DNA of 22,805 bases from Saccoglossus kowalevskii (GCF_000003605.2 NW_003136829.1:226971-249775); one strand, 5' to 3'. Positions 1 through 10,585 are shown, counted from the stretch's first letter. Numbers and translations are program-made. The notes: generated by a model from the sequence alone, not told the origin.

Positions 1-485
1 GCATTTCGGTCATGATCTGCTTTGAATTTATATGTCACTCAAATATGAACGGAACGGGGACGTGTCATTGACAATGACTTGTCATTCTACATTTGTCATA
101 AAATAACTCATTATTAGCCCCCCCCCCAAATATTTGTTTCAGCTCAACGTTTGAATCGGTTTAAAAAGTTTCTTGACTTTTTTTCTGGTTTCTGCCAATC
201 ATCAGTCATTCATTATCAATCACTGAGAAGTCGATGAATGACACCGATCAGTAAATTCTTATAATAGCAATTAATACAATTTATAAATCATGCATTTTAA
301 AAATGAAATAATTCAAATTTTGTAAAGTATGGAACAATTTTAGTATTCCAATAATGTTCACCGCAATGCTTGTTGCCAACTGAGCTTACATTTCTCATTG
401 TTTTGGCACTGACCTATTTTTAAAATATTGCTCATGAATTATGAAATGAGGCGAATAATCCACACTTATTTATGTCCCTGATAGC
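1..485. other. non-coding, no recognisable gene
   Basis: AT-rich sequence with a run of ten C at 118-127. No exon, RNA gene or repeat family was recognised here. Confidence 0.6.
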
Positions 486-689
486 TACTGTAAAACCATT
501 TTTTTCCCTGGCATTTAATTTCACTATTTTGATGTTTTTAGCACCTTCACTGGGTTTCAAATTCACAAATTTAGCAGAAAAACAATGCGTTTTATTGTTA
601 TATTACATGTAGATTTAATTCATCGAATTTTACTTATCGATGAAAATAGCAAAATTAAAACACAGTGAAAAATTAACGCATTTACAGTA
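486..689. mobile_element. small TIR element with TACTGTAAA ends (MITE-like)
   Basis: The segment starts TACTGTAAA and ends TTTACAGTA, its exact reverse complement. Further inside, the arms share blocks such as TTAATTTCAC/TTAATTTTTCAC and a stretch resembling CACTATTTTGAT. If TA is the target duplication, the element proper starts CTGTAAA, as in Tc1/mariner-like MITEs. Inner arm identity is loose, so it is old or a foldback. Related left arms occur at 11677 and 18750. Confidence 0.5.
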
Positions 690-945
690 AATTGAAACAG
701 CAAATAATCAAATTTAACAATAAAAAAATATTGTTTCTTTTACAAACCAGTGAATTTAAAACTGAGTGAATATTCACACATCAAATCTCCTGGAAGCAAA
801 ATATTCCTCATTCCACAGTAAACTCTTGTATCCTGGCACAATTCTCTAAACAATACTTTTGAGCTCAGTACCGCACGTATGTACGTACGTTATAATCGAA
901 AATAAATGACATAAATACTGTCAGTGACAGATTTTTGCGTTTTGG
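690..945. other. non-coding spacer
   Basis: AT-rich spacer with no gene. It contains an alternating ACGT/GTAC palindromic run at 875-890 and nothing else of note. Confidence 0.5.
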
Positions 946-959
946 ATGCAAATATTTTT
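946..959 (+). repeat. left target-site duplication of the composite element
   Basis: ATGCAAATATTTTT here is repeated without a mismatch at 2339-2352, directly flanking the element at 960-2338. Confidence 0.75.
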
Positions 960-2338
960 AGCTCCGCTGTCGACCGGAGCTTATCATATGAGTGATTGTC
1001 CGTTGTCGTCCGTCGTCCGTGTCAATGTTTTACTTTTTCGACTTCTTCTTGAAAACTACAAGCCTGAATGCTTTGATACTTGGTGTATATGTACCTTGGG
1101 TAAACCTCTCTCAGATTTGTTCATTTCATGATCATATCTTCAATTCTCTAATTTTGGTGAATATTTTTGTCATTTTTGGTAAAAAGTGATATTTTCGACT
1201 TCTTGTTAAAAGCCGCAAGTCCAATTGCTTTGATATTACATATATAGGTACTACATGTGGATCTCTCTCAGATTTGTTCATTTTGTAATGATATCTTTAG
1301 TTCTCTAATTTTGGTGAATAATTTTGTCATTTTTGGTAAAAAGTGATATTTTCGACTTCTTGTTAAAAACCGCAAGTCTAATTGCTTTGACATTACATAT
1401 ATAGGTACTACATGTGGACCTCTCTCAGATTTGTTCATTTTGTAGTGATACATTTTGTATCTTTAATTCTCTAATTTTGGTGAATACTTTTGTCATTTTT
1501 GGTAAAAAGTGATATTTTCAACTTCTTGTTAAAAACCGCAAGTCCAATTGCTTTGATATTACATATATAAGTACTACATGTGGACCTCTCTCAGATTTGT
1601 TCATTTTGTAATGATATCTTCAATTCTCTGATTTGGGTGAATATTTTTGTCACTTTTGGTAAAAAGTGATATTTTCAACTTCTTGGTAAAAATCGCAAGT
1701 CCAATTGCTTTGATATTACATATAAAAGTACTACATGTGGATCTGTCTCAGATTTGTTCATTTTGTAATGATATCGTCAATTCTCTAATTTTGGTGAATA
1801 TTTTTGTCATTTTTGGTAAAAAGTGATATTTTCGACTTCTTGTTAAAAACCAGAAGTCCCATTGCTTTGATATTACATATATAGGTACTACATGTGGACC
1901 ACTCTCAAATTTGTTAATTTTGTAATGATATTGTCAATTCTCTAATTTTGGTGAATATTTTTGTAATTTTTGGTAAAAAGTTATATTTTCGACTTCTTGT
2001 TAAAAACGACAAGTCCAATTGCTTTGATATTATTACATATATACATGTAGGTACTACATGTGGACCTCTCTCAGATTTGTTCATTTTGTAATGATATCTT
2101 TAATTATCTAATTTTGGTGAATATTTTTGTCATTTTTGGTAAAAAGTGATATTCTTGTTAAAAACCACAATCATTTATGGTGAAAAATGATATTTTTGAA
2201 TTCTTGTTGAAAACAGCAAGTCCCATTGCTTTGATACTATGCATATTGTTCATTTTCTAATGATATCTTCTGGTCTTTAATTGAAATGTGCATTGATAAC
2301 AGCGGAGCTATCTCAGCCGAGAGGCTGCTTGTTTGAAT
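960..2338. mobile_element. non-autonomous composite mobile element with a tandem-repeat core
   Basis: The element is flanked by a perfect 14-bp direct repeat (946-959 and 2339-2352). Its left end, AGCTCCGCTGT (960-970), is the exact reverse complement of ACAGCGGAGCT (2299-2309). The left end is itself a hairpin, with arms AGCTCCG (960-966) and CGGAGCT (975-981). The right end continues for 29 bp (ATCTCAGCCGAGAGGCTGCTT...). Between lie a CpG-rich leader with GTCCGT repeats (about 1000-1020) and a 157-bp tandem array. No transposase or reverse transcriptase is encoded, so it must move in trans. A core of roughly 160-bp repeats recalls bivalve pearl-type elements, but those are helitron-related and do not make duplications of this length; a 14-bp duplication fits LINE-type retroposition or a MULE-like enzyme better. 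The class is unresolved. Confidence 0.72.
1029..2275 (+). repeat. 157-bp tandem array (about eight units)
   Basis: The anchor word CGACTTCTT/CAACTTCTT occurs at 1039, 1196, 1353, 1519, 1676, 1833 and 1990, so the spacing is 157 bp except for one 166-bp interval caused by a small internal duplication near 1445-1458. Each unit contains TTGCTTTGATATTACATATA, TACTACATGTGGA and CTCTCAGATTTGTTCATTTTG. The last units (after about 2140) are shortened and diverged, as is the first. Short reading frames across the array are repeat shadows. Confidence 0.92.
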
Positions 2339-2352
2339 ATGCAAATATTTTT
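2339..2352 (+). repeat. right target-site duplication of the composite element
   Basis: Second copy of ATGCAAATATTTTT, identical over 14 bp to 946-959. Confidence 0.75.
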
Positions 2353-2547
2353 TGTAATTTTAACAAAAACATACAAAATATATCGTTTTAAGATCCTAAT
2401 CATGTCAATATTTCAAACTATGATTAACACCATCGTTGAATGGAACTTCTTCATGAGAGGGGGGTCAAAAAATCGACAATGGCAGCGTCAATTTCATGCT
2501 TTTATCAGATAATGATGGAATTGTACATTTCTTTATTTAAATTTTGA

Positions 2548-2602
2548 AGTAATTGGTACATTTTAATTTTATAGTAATTGGTACATTTTGATTAAAATGT
2601 AC
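2548..2602. repeat. short direct repeat plus hairpin
   Basis: AGTAATTGGTACATTTT occurs at 2548-2564 and 2573-2589 (25-bp period). The second copy continues into a perfect palindrome, GTACATTTT...AAAATGTAC (2581-2602, 9-bp arms, 4-nt loop). Confidence 0.7.
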
Positions 2603-5600
2603 GTATTTACAGCTGATAGAATGATTCTGAAAGATCCATTATTGTAGGAACAAATTTCACGCATAAATAAATGTTTTTTTGTTTTTTTATTCGCTTAATA
2701 TGTAAGCAACAATTGCTTTTGATATGTGCATGAGCCATTAGGCCTACAGGATAATACACAATAGTAACTTCTAACAAAAGCGTGGTGCATAAAATAATTA
2801 CAGAGATAATATGGTTAATATTGCACAAAAGTAGAAGTGAATGTTTATTTTATTAAAGTCGGCATACGAAAACATGCATAGATCAAATATATTTTCACAT
2901 ATTAACAAAGAAAAGAAAATACCAATATTTAAATTTCCTCTCACCAGAAAGTACTGTAGAGAAATAAGGTAATATAATATTACTGTAATCACAAGACTAA
3001 TTAAAAACTGTACATGCCTAATTTGTTATGAAAAAATATATTTCCGATTGGAAAAATAAACAAATCCTGACATGAAAATGTAGCTTGCGAAATATTACAA
3101 AAGCGGTTTAAAAATATAGATTGGATCAAAGCCTTGTATGGTATGTACACACTTTCTCATTATTCACACTTATCAAGTTGTTTTCCAAAATCAAGATAAA
3201 ACTTTCCACGATATTATACATATTAGTAGCCAGCTACCAAGGCTAAAGTATGATTCCATGGAATTACAATAGATCATTTTTTTTTTTATTTTAATTACAA
3301 CAGTTATTTATTCATTTTTTTTAATTACAAAAGATATAAAGTAGGATTGGTTCAAAAATGTTAATATAACAATGTCGATAATATAACAAATTGTTCTATT
3401 TTTCAGTATTATTTTTCCAACACAAGTACAAATGTATAAAGATCATATTTTCCTAATACAATGTTTTTCATGGGCACTCTTACTGGCAAAATATTCTATA
3501 AATTGATAAAAAAACATAAAAAAACAAACATGTTACTCTTGTTGAATTGCTAGATGAAATCAAAGAAATTGATTCATTATAAATCATCATCTTTATATAT
3601 TCAATTAAAATGCATTTGTACTATGAATGAGAACACACAAAATATCCTCACCTACAATAATTGGAACACTTGAAAAATGACCGTGTTACATTCAACAGCG
3701 GTTTTTGTTCATCAAACAAATGGAATGTCCTTAGGCTACATTCTCCTTCCATACCTAATTAATGTATTTTTTTTTACATTCAAACTTGGGAATATAAACG
3801 TAAAATCGATGAAAAATTAGCGAGATAAAAGTATGGCAAGCCAGTAATAAACACTGGTCATGTGATAGATATAACACCTTCTGATTGGCTCACATGATAT
3901 AAAACATGAGAAGTCTTCATGAATATTCATGATGACCTTGGGATAACCTGACCTAGATATAATATATATTTAGATTAGACGCTATTATTGAAAGGGACTC
4001 CTATTCTACCAACAACAAAATTCAATGCCTAATCCAATTATGTTTGGATTAATAATTTAATTTAAAATTGTCAGCTGTATCACATTTTCAGACTACAGAA
4101 ATGTACTTGATAATAATTAATCATTGTATTTTTTTTTATTTAAAATATTTGGGGGATGTAATTGCAATATTGCAGTAATCACTTGGATGAAAACGACTAC
4201 AATAAACCATGTGACTTACATGTGACCCAATATCACATGTTAGTTGGTAGGGATTGATAGCAACACGAAGAATAATATCGGTAAAACAATAATATTAAAA
4301 TGCTTCCTTGCTTAACAATAGCGAAATTAGATCAGGCAAGCTGGTGACGCATTTCATGGTTTCAGTCACAGTGGCTTTTATTATTGATCGTTATTGTCAC
4401 ACACCACAAATATATGTATCAATATACATTTATAATTCAAAGTTGGGCAACCTTTGTGTATTGTATCATTTACTAGCATAGACTCAACCACTTTACAGCA
4501 GGGGTGGTGGGATAAACCATTCAACAGTTAGGGTTACAATTACAGATCGCAGCAGGCATTTTCATGGAAAGCTTGTGTGTGATGATAGAAATTAAAGCAT
4601 TTAAATTACAACAGCAAAAAAGGTTTGATGTGTTTAAACATTATATGCATGATTGAGGGAATGTATCCTGTGTTATATAAAAAGAATAAGACCTACACAA
4701 GTCACAGATCAAAATAATGATTTACATTTGGCAGGTTGATTGACGTATAACAAATTGAGCTTTGAAAAAATAATAAAAAAAAACTAAAATACAGGTCTTT
4801 TCGGCGGTACCATCATCTAACTGAGGCTGTGCCATTGACATCAGTATTATTATAAACATAATTGTTATTAATAAACAGATGGCGAAATAAAAAAAAATGT
4901 TTTATATTGATCTGTTGAATGAATCCAGAATGTAAGGCATAATAATATGAAACATACACCAACCAGTAAATATTAAATCGATTGTCTGAAAATATCAGCA
5001 ATTATTTAAGAATTTAAAAAGGAAGTTACCCAGTAATAATTTTTTCCCTCACAATTTGCTGCACCCCCCCCCCACAAGCCTTCAGGTTAACATCGGCGTA
5101 CAAATATTCTACAAACAATTATCCATATAAACCATACCAACTAATTAAAAATAATTATTTATCATTGCTTTAATATAATATTCTATTTTTTTTTAGATAT
5201 CTATAATAGATTTAATGTCACAATATTTTTTTTTGTATTGTGACTGGAATAACTGCATTTCTACACAACATACGAAAAAAAAAATATGAGAGTATTTCTT
5301 TGTCAAATGAAATATTGGAAACATATTGACATATTGTATTAGATCCAGATTACAGACATCCACCATTATGTAAATACCCTTAGTCTCAAAAGTCAAGATA
5401 AAAAGAAAAGAAGTCAAGACTAATGGAAGTCTTTAGGTGCCGTTGTCATGGAAACTTGAAAAACCATATATGTCAACGTGAAGATGTTTATTCAAAAAGA
5501 TCTCTGAAGCGTATCTGAATCAAAACTGACCCCAAAATAACTCATAAATTAATCCATTATTATTCTTGTAATAAAAATAATATTATGATGTAAAAAATTA

Positions 5601-6985
5601 TGAGAACATTCTTCAAATTTGAAACGCTAAACATGCTGAGATAATAATCAGGCAGGTCATGTGACAGGTCACATGATAAGTATAAATAGACAATCAATGT
5701 CATATGCAAACTACAACACTTTATTTTCATTGAAAGCACCGCCGGTGTGACATGTGTCATTTATTTTCATCAATTTCTAAAGAGTTGCACACAAAAAATG
5801 GGAATATTTATAATCAATAAATTTCTGGTTATTTTTTCACTGATTTATAAGTGGGAATAAATGGGAAGAGTTCATTTTAAAGAAGGGAGGAAGCTTACAT
5901 AACATATTCAAATGAAATAAGGTATTTTATTTTTATGCAAAAAAGAGTTTTAAATTTGTCAGCAAAAAGAGCTTTAAATTTGTGTAAAAAAAAGATTAAA
6001 GATAAGTGACTAGATAGGTTTTCCTGATGGAAATAAAAGCTTCTATTAAATTCATTTTAGAATTTGGAATATTTATACAGGAATTCAGCTGCCTCCCCCC
6101 ACAAATAATGATTGGTTCCATGACTTTGTGCTCCAGGAATCCGCATGATAAAACACATCAGGAAGATCTATTGGGAGCTGGTTCTTTAGTTACTACCTAA
6201 TTGTGGAGCCAGCGTGACTCAATGAAAGCTAGCGTGCAATTGATGGTCACTGTATTGACATAGAAATGAGGAATATAGTTATTCAGATTATTTCTAAGCG
6301 TGATGTTTCTTTGAATGAATACATCACATATGTCATTCGATTCTGAAATTTTGTGCAAGAAAAAATTGAAAACATTCTATTGAAAGAGTCAAGTAACTTA
6401 TAGCCACCAATGTTAAAATATTTGTTACCCATCACAGTGTGGCAAATTATTCTTTCCTGGCCACACACCCTAAACAGTTTGTTTACCACTGTGGCATTTT
6501 ACACTAGAGAACTTAATCAATGGCAGGGTTTAGAAAAGTGTTCGAAAGTGACATAAATGCAATGCACAAAGAAGACATTTGAACACTTTCAAACATATTT
6601 CTATACATTTCAAAGATAGATGAAAAACTGTATATATATGTCTACGATGCCAAATGTATTTTTTATTGATGCATAAAAAAGAACATTTTTTATTTTGTTT
6701 AGATATTAAGTACAACAAACTCAGACTGTGATTTTAATTCGTTAATGCTAACATTTCATTCTTAGAGCACCATCATTTTTGCGGGTGAACATTTGTATAA
6801 ATTTTTCTACAAATTCTTCTTCGTTTAAAAAAATTAAAATTGAAAAAAATTATCCAGGTCTATTTTGTGAAAGTAGAAAAAAGTTGACCTTGGCTTTTAC
6901 CTACAAAATGAATGCATTTTTAATAGTGTAAGTATGGTACATGGTGAGACAGGATATGATCTATTAGCTGTGGTTTGAACCATAG
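2603..6985. other. 4.4 kb non-coding, AT-rich, no gene recognised
   Basis: This region lies downstream of the SH2 gene. Reading frames here are all under 75 codons and look random. Visible features are minor: homopolymer T/A runs, a run of ten C at 5064-5073, and a CCAAT-like block with TCATGTGA/TCACATGA inverted words near 3858-3900. No exon with convincing splice sites, tRNA or TIR element was recognised. Confidence 0.5.
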
Positions 6986-7001
6986 TCCCTATAGAGGGAC
7001 C
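6986..7001. repeat. short inverted repeat next to the candidate poly(A) signal
   Basis: GTCCCT and AGGGAC form perfect 6-bp arms around an ATAG loop. The surrounding TTTGAACCATAG.../...GTGTTTGAAC sequence is loosely symmetric, so this may be a remnant of a palindromic dispersed repeat rather than a functional RNA structure. Confidence 0.45.
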
Positions 7002-7014
7002 GTGTTTGAACACA

Positions 7015-7024
7015 TTTATTTATT
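7015..7024 (-). terminator. candidate polyadenylation signals of the SH2 gene (overlapping AATAAA)
   Basis: On the minus strand this reads AATAAATAAA, two overlapping AATAAA hexamers. It lies about 345 bp downstream of the TGA at 7369-7371, a reasonable 3' UTR length. A 6-bp-arm hairpin (6986-7001) follows 14 bp further downstream, near where cleavage would fall. AATAAA is common by chance in AT-rich DNA, so this is only a candidate. Confidence 0.35.
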
Positions 7025-7368
7025 TTAGGGAAAACATGAAAACATAAAATTAGTAGCATATTTTCTACAGTAATCTTTGCTAAATTTGCATCAAACCACA
7101 AGTTGTCGGTTTTGATGTGATGCCTTGGTATTAGCACATTTTAAGAATGTAACAAAAATAAAGCAGCTTTCACTCCTATTCTGATGTGAACCTTACTCAA
7201 AATGTTTATGAAGCTGGGCTTAAAACACTTGCATAAAGGGGTGTAAGCAGTGATCCTTCCATTTTGTATAGGGGTGAAAGCTGTGAACCCTCTCTATCAT
7301 GAATCCATGATTTGGAACACCTGTTCAGACTGTGTCCCTAGTCAGCATGGTGGAGTTTATCCATTGTA

Positions 7369-7476
7369 TCATGAAAACACAGGTGCTGGTATAGTCAGGC
7401 ATACTTTGCCGCTTCCTTGCAAAATCAAAGTGTTTTCCTGGTGGTACTGCACAAGCTCTAACGGACTGTTAAATAG
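7369..7476 (-). CDS. SH2-domain adaptor-like gene, terminal exon with stop codon
   Basis: This 108-bp segment (35 codons plus TGA) encodes residues 79-113 of the partial protein. It begins LFNSPLELVQYHQEN, a typical SH2 alpha-B helix (F.S..ELV.YH), and ends with VCLTIPAPVFS and a TGA stop. The acceptor is excellent: TCTGTTTTTTTCACAG. The phase-0 junction with the exon at 9732-9884 reads ...EGEK|LFNS. Because the protein stops just after the SH2 fold, SH2 is the C-terminal domain, as in SLP-76, BLNK and CLNK. The 3' UTR should run to lower coordinates, towards AATAAA-type signals near 7015-7024. An 89-codon plus-strand reading frame across 7250-7519 is an antisense shadow of this exon and its UTR. 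Confidence is high for an SH2 terminal exon and moderate for the family. Confidence 0.88.
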   Translation of the reverse strand, partial: LFNSPLELVQYHQENTLILQGSGKVCLTIPAPVFS

Positions 7477-7660
7477 CTGTGAAAAAAACAGACCATTCAA
7501 GTTCATAAATATAACCTAAAACCAGTGTCACCACCTCAAGGAGTCAGAGAGCATAACAGAATATTGTACTTCATAAACAGATGAACTTTTGAACTTCTGA
7601 GCTTATGGTAATTTCAGCTGCTCATCAAGGGTAGTCCACCAAATATGGAAGAGACATTAA

Positions 7661-8175
7661 GGGAGAAGCCTACTCATAAATTAAAATATCCTGAATTTAT
7701 TCATTTTTCAATAAACTGTACTCAAAGTCAATATAAGTATATTGACTTGAAAAAAAGTTAGGGGTCACCAGCCTTATTCTCGAGAAATTGATGGTTGTAT
7801 TTTAGTGGAAAGTCACCATTTTGGCACTATTATAATGCTTTTACCATAGGTTCCTATGGCAGAAATATTATGCAATATCTCAAAATCTAGCCTGGTGACA
7901 TAGGCAGAAAAAATCATATATTGTTAATGATGGAGTACTTTTTATTGTTATGAATTATTAAAAAAAATCTTGGTTTTAAAAAGTGTCAAAAATGCATTTT
8001 TTCTTTAAAAATGTGTTTTATAGAATTGTTCTAAAAATAGCGATTGTAACACACAAAATAATGCTATTTCATTATACCATGGGATATTAGCTTCATGATT
8101 GCACATAATGAACTAATGAACATTGTCATGTGATTTATGACCAATTTTGTACAAAATTATGAGTAGGCTTCTACC
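7661..8175. mobile_element. TTAA-flanked TIR element (MITE, 515 bp) in the last intron
   Basis: The ends are GGGAGAAGCCTACTCATAA and, reverse-complemented, GGTAGAAGCCTACTCATAA: 19 bp with one mismatch. Both ends abut TTAA (7657-7660 and 8176-8179), the target site duplicated by piggyBac-type transposases. There is no coding capacity. The symmetry continues 2-3 bp outside TTAA (ACATTAAGG), so TTAA could instead be part of a longer TIR. The element sits in the intron between the last two SH2 exons. Confidence 0.68.
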
Positions 8176-8635
8176 TTAATGTTACTTGTGAATTTTTTGC
8201 ATGTGCATATATTTCAGAGTATATATAGCAGTTACGATATTTCATTTCAAAATCTGTCTACAATTAATCGTCTTAGTAGTAGTCAACAGTATGTGAACTA
8301 TATTGGTTCACTGTTAATATGTTTTTAGAGTAAAACGGTAAAATAAGATGCCATTTTAGTAATGGTTTCCACAGACCATAATGTAAACACATGTTCAATT
8401 TTATAATACTTGTAGACATCAAAGTACCCTGCAAGTCACTACATATTTTTTTTCACCATATGTCACCAAAACATTTTGAGATCTTGAGAAATATCGTTGT
8501 CATGGTAAACACTGATAAAATGACCTAAAACAGACAAACCATGCTATTTTCATTGTATTATATTTGATAAATTTTCTCCTAATTGAGTACAGCAACCCCA
8601 TATGTGTTTTTTTCATCCTTGTAACAAGATATATC

Positions 8636-8700
8636 AAATAAGATAAGATAAGATAACAGCTTTATTACAACCGTGTAGAAAATTTTACATTTCTAATTTG
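8636..8700 (-). mobile_element. 3' tail of a LINE-like or SINE-like retrotransposon
   Basis: On the minus strand the sequence reads ...GTAATAAAGCTGTTATC followed by TTATC/TATCT pentamer repeats (about four units, 8636-8655). An AATAAA word followed closely by a short tandem tail is the usual 3' end of several non-LTR retrotransposons in marine invertebrates. No reverse-transcriptase coding sequence is visible at higher coordinates, so it would be a 5'-truncated copy. A simple AGATA microsatellite is the alternative. Confidence 0.42.
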
Positions 8701-8769
8701 GTGTTTAAAATGTAATAAAGTTAATAATGAATAACTAAATGACAATATTTTTAATTTTTTGTAGTGTTT

Positions 8770-8925
8770 GTATTTGCTCTATTAGAAGCACATTTTCAAT
8801 AGAATCACATATAAACCAAAAATCATATTTGTTGTTTAATAAATCATTAAAATATTAAATTTTTTTGCCCATGGAAACACCTCTGTAGTTCACATGAGCG
8901 CATGCACTTCTAATAGAGTAAATAC
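8770..8925. mobile_element. MITE copy 1 with GTATTTGCTCTATTAGAAG ends
   Basis: The left end, GTATTTGCTCTATTAGAAGC, is inverted at the right end (8904-8925: GCACTTCTAATAGAGTAAATAC) with about two differences. The body carries ATAAACCAAAAATCATATTTG, shared with the copies at 14103-14185 and 17651-17780. The flanking dinucleotide inside each arm is TA, consistent with a TA-target transposon. A second right-type arm, GCACTTCCAATAGAACAAATAC, follows at about 8940-8961, and a second left-type arm (CAATAGAATCACATATAAACC) at about 8797-8817. The structure is therefore nested or duplicated. Confidence 0.65.
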
Positions 8926-9309
8926 GGTATACGTGCAAGCACTTCCAATAGAACAAATACAGTATTTGTAATTCAGAGTTATTAACTGAAGTGAAAGATA
9001 TGTAGTTCATTCACCTATACAGTAGCAATTGTATGTAGACGTGCTGCTCATGATTCCATAGGGGCTTCACACATGGAAAACCTTAAGCCATGTAGCTTAA
9101 TCAAAAATTATGACCTAATGTGCCAGAGCGTTTTGTTCACGATGTTCTAATAAGCATTATGCATGACCCCTAAAGGTCACACATCCTGGCATTTCAGGGA
9201 TATTGTTCCCCTATAACAGCAATAATTTCAAATATCATTTATCTAAATATACGCTGTGTTTTTGAATTTCAATGTCAATGTGTGGAACAATTAGAAAATC
9301 TGTACGCCC

Positions 9310-9525
9310 GAAAAGTACCACCAGACTTTCTCGCCCAAATTTGTCTGCACTGTTTTCTTATATTCTTCATTATTTTTGGAAATGAATATTAATTTTTAAG
9401 CCAAAAGACAAAATTTGAGTAAATTTTCAGTTTTTACTCAAAAAAATTGGCTATTTTTGTCCCAATCTTCTGAAGGAAAGTGCAGACTATTTTATGAATT
9501 TATGGTAAAAAGAGGGAACCAGTGG
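9310..9525 (+). mobile_element. diverged copy of the piggyBac-like MITE (inverted relative to 19177-19394)
   Basis: The reverse complement of this segment aligns over its whole length with 19177-19394, including CTTCAGAAGATTGGGACAAA, AATAGCCAA..TTTTTTTGAGT and AAGTCTGGTGGT. TTAA borders the right end (9526-9529). The left TTAA has been lost and the right TIR is shortened (GGGAACCAGTGG), so this is a decayed copy. It lies in the last SH2 intron. Confidence 0.72.
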
Positions 9526-9553
9526 TTAAGGGGCCTGAATTGCAAAATGTTAT

Positions 9554-9586
9554 CTTCACAAATGCCATGAAATCATTAAACTCCTA
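9554..9586 (+). repeat. 33-bp dispersed repeat shared with 17556-17587
   Basis: CTTCACAAATGCCATGAAAT...CTCCTA here corresponds to CTTCACAAATGACATAAAGT...TCCTGA at 17556-17587. Both are followed within about 70 bp by a GTTTACA(C/G)TAT end, so they are probably two remnants of one small element. Confidence 0.45.
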
Positions 9587-9731
9587 TCAGTGAAAATTAC
9601 CGGTAAATGGTTTACACTATAATCAAAATGTAACATCAAAATGCTGTTCAATTCTTTGATAAGAAAAATAAACATTTTTAAATAAAGTTGAGAAAGCGTT
9701 AATTAATATTGCAGGCTAATTATGTCTTTAC

Positions 9732-9884
9732 CTTTTCTCCTTCTTTTAACGCACCAAGAGCAATCTTTCCCTGACTTCTCCTCTTCATTTGAAGATGCCA
9801 TGGTCGTTTGTACCATACACTGACGGTATATGGGGAATTACTATTGATGCCATCCTTGCCATCGCGTATTATGAATGCCCCGTC
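9732..9884 (-). CDS. SH2-domain adaptor-like gene, internal exon (core of SH2, phosphotyrosine pocket)
   Basis: This 153-bp phase-0 exon encodes residues 28-78 of the partial protein. It starts with DGAFIIRD, the beta-B strand in which Arg34 matches the invariant phosphate-binding Arg of SH2 domains (FLVRES in the classic form). Next come PYTVSVWY (45-52, beta-C) and PWHLQMKR (55-62, beta-D), with His57 at the usual pocket position, then KIALGALKEGEK (67-78). The acceptor is TATTTTTCAG and the donor GTAAAG. All the key binding residues are present, so the domain looks functional. The pattern of a K.ALG stretch followed by a Gly-Glu stretch before the last helix is like SLP-76, BLNK and CLNK, the scaffolds that are tyrosine-phosphorylated downstream of Syk-type kinases in vertebrates. 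Other SH2 families cannot be excluded without a search. The single open frame continues a few codons into the intron on both sides. Confidence 0.93.
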
Positions 9885-10190
9885 CTGAAAAATATTCACA
9901 AATAAACACATGTAAAGAAGTCATGTAGTTATACAAAATAAAATCTGGTTGAACAAATCTGCTGCTGATGATAGTTTTTTCCATTTTATTTTGGATATCC
10001 TCACTATCCATTGAAGTTGGTTATCCATTGGTTGCTAAGGAACAGATGGTTTAGTCACCATCAATATACTCCAGTGTTTTGATATACATTAGTTTTAGTT
10101 TTTTTTTTAAATTCTAGAGTGAAGTGAAATGTTTACACAAGTTTGTCAAAATTTGCTCATTTTAACAACATAAACGAACATTAACATTAA

Positions 10191-10585
10191 CATCCAATCA
10201 ACTCCTGCTTATATAGCAGGATGTAGTCAACCAGAGTATCTTGTTTTTGTTACACCTATTGGCCAGGTTTTCAGGTAGGTTTGTGTAGTACAAATGTAGA
10301 TGGAGGTAGAGGTAGAATTTACATCACTGTATGTATATCTTATATTTTTCTTTAAAAAACAAACAAAATCAAAACACTGTGAAAGAGTAAATTATTGTTA
10401 ATGTGTGACAATACGGGTGTGGCATCAGGTTGTTGCGCGAGAATATATTGGCATGTTTCCAGACAATATCGTCCTTGTATATCTGCATGTTGTAAACACA
10501 CGCAGTTGGGACTATACATGTTACATAGGGTTTAAAACACATGCAGGTTCACATAACCAAAATTCCATCCAATCAACTCCTGCTT
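10191..10585 (+). repeat. 20-bp direct repeat pair enclosing about 355 bp
   Basis: CATCCAATCAACTCCTGCTT occurs exactly at 10191-10210 and 10566-10585, both in intron sequence. A 20-bp exact repeat could be the target duplication of an inserted retroelement covering 10211-10565, but no A-rich tail, promoter boxes or TIR were recognised inside. Confidence 0.5.

Noticed and set aside
1029-2275. CRISPR-like array
   Set aside because: The units are contiguous 157-bp tandem copies without unique spacers, inside a eukaryotic mobile element.
4526-4536. telomere-like TTAGGG word
   Set aside because: It occurs only once, with no tandem repetition.
7250-7519. 89-codon plus-strand open frame
   Set aside because: It is antisense to the terminal SH2 exon, whose minus-strand translation has clear homology and splice signals.
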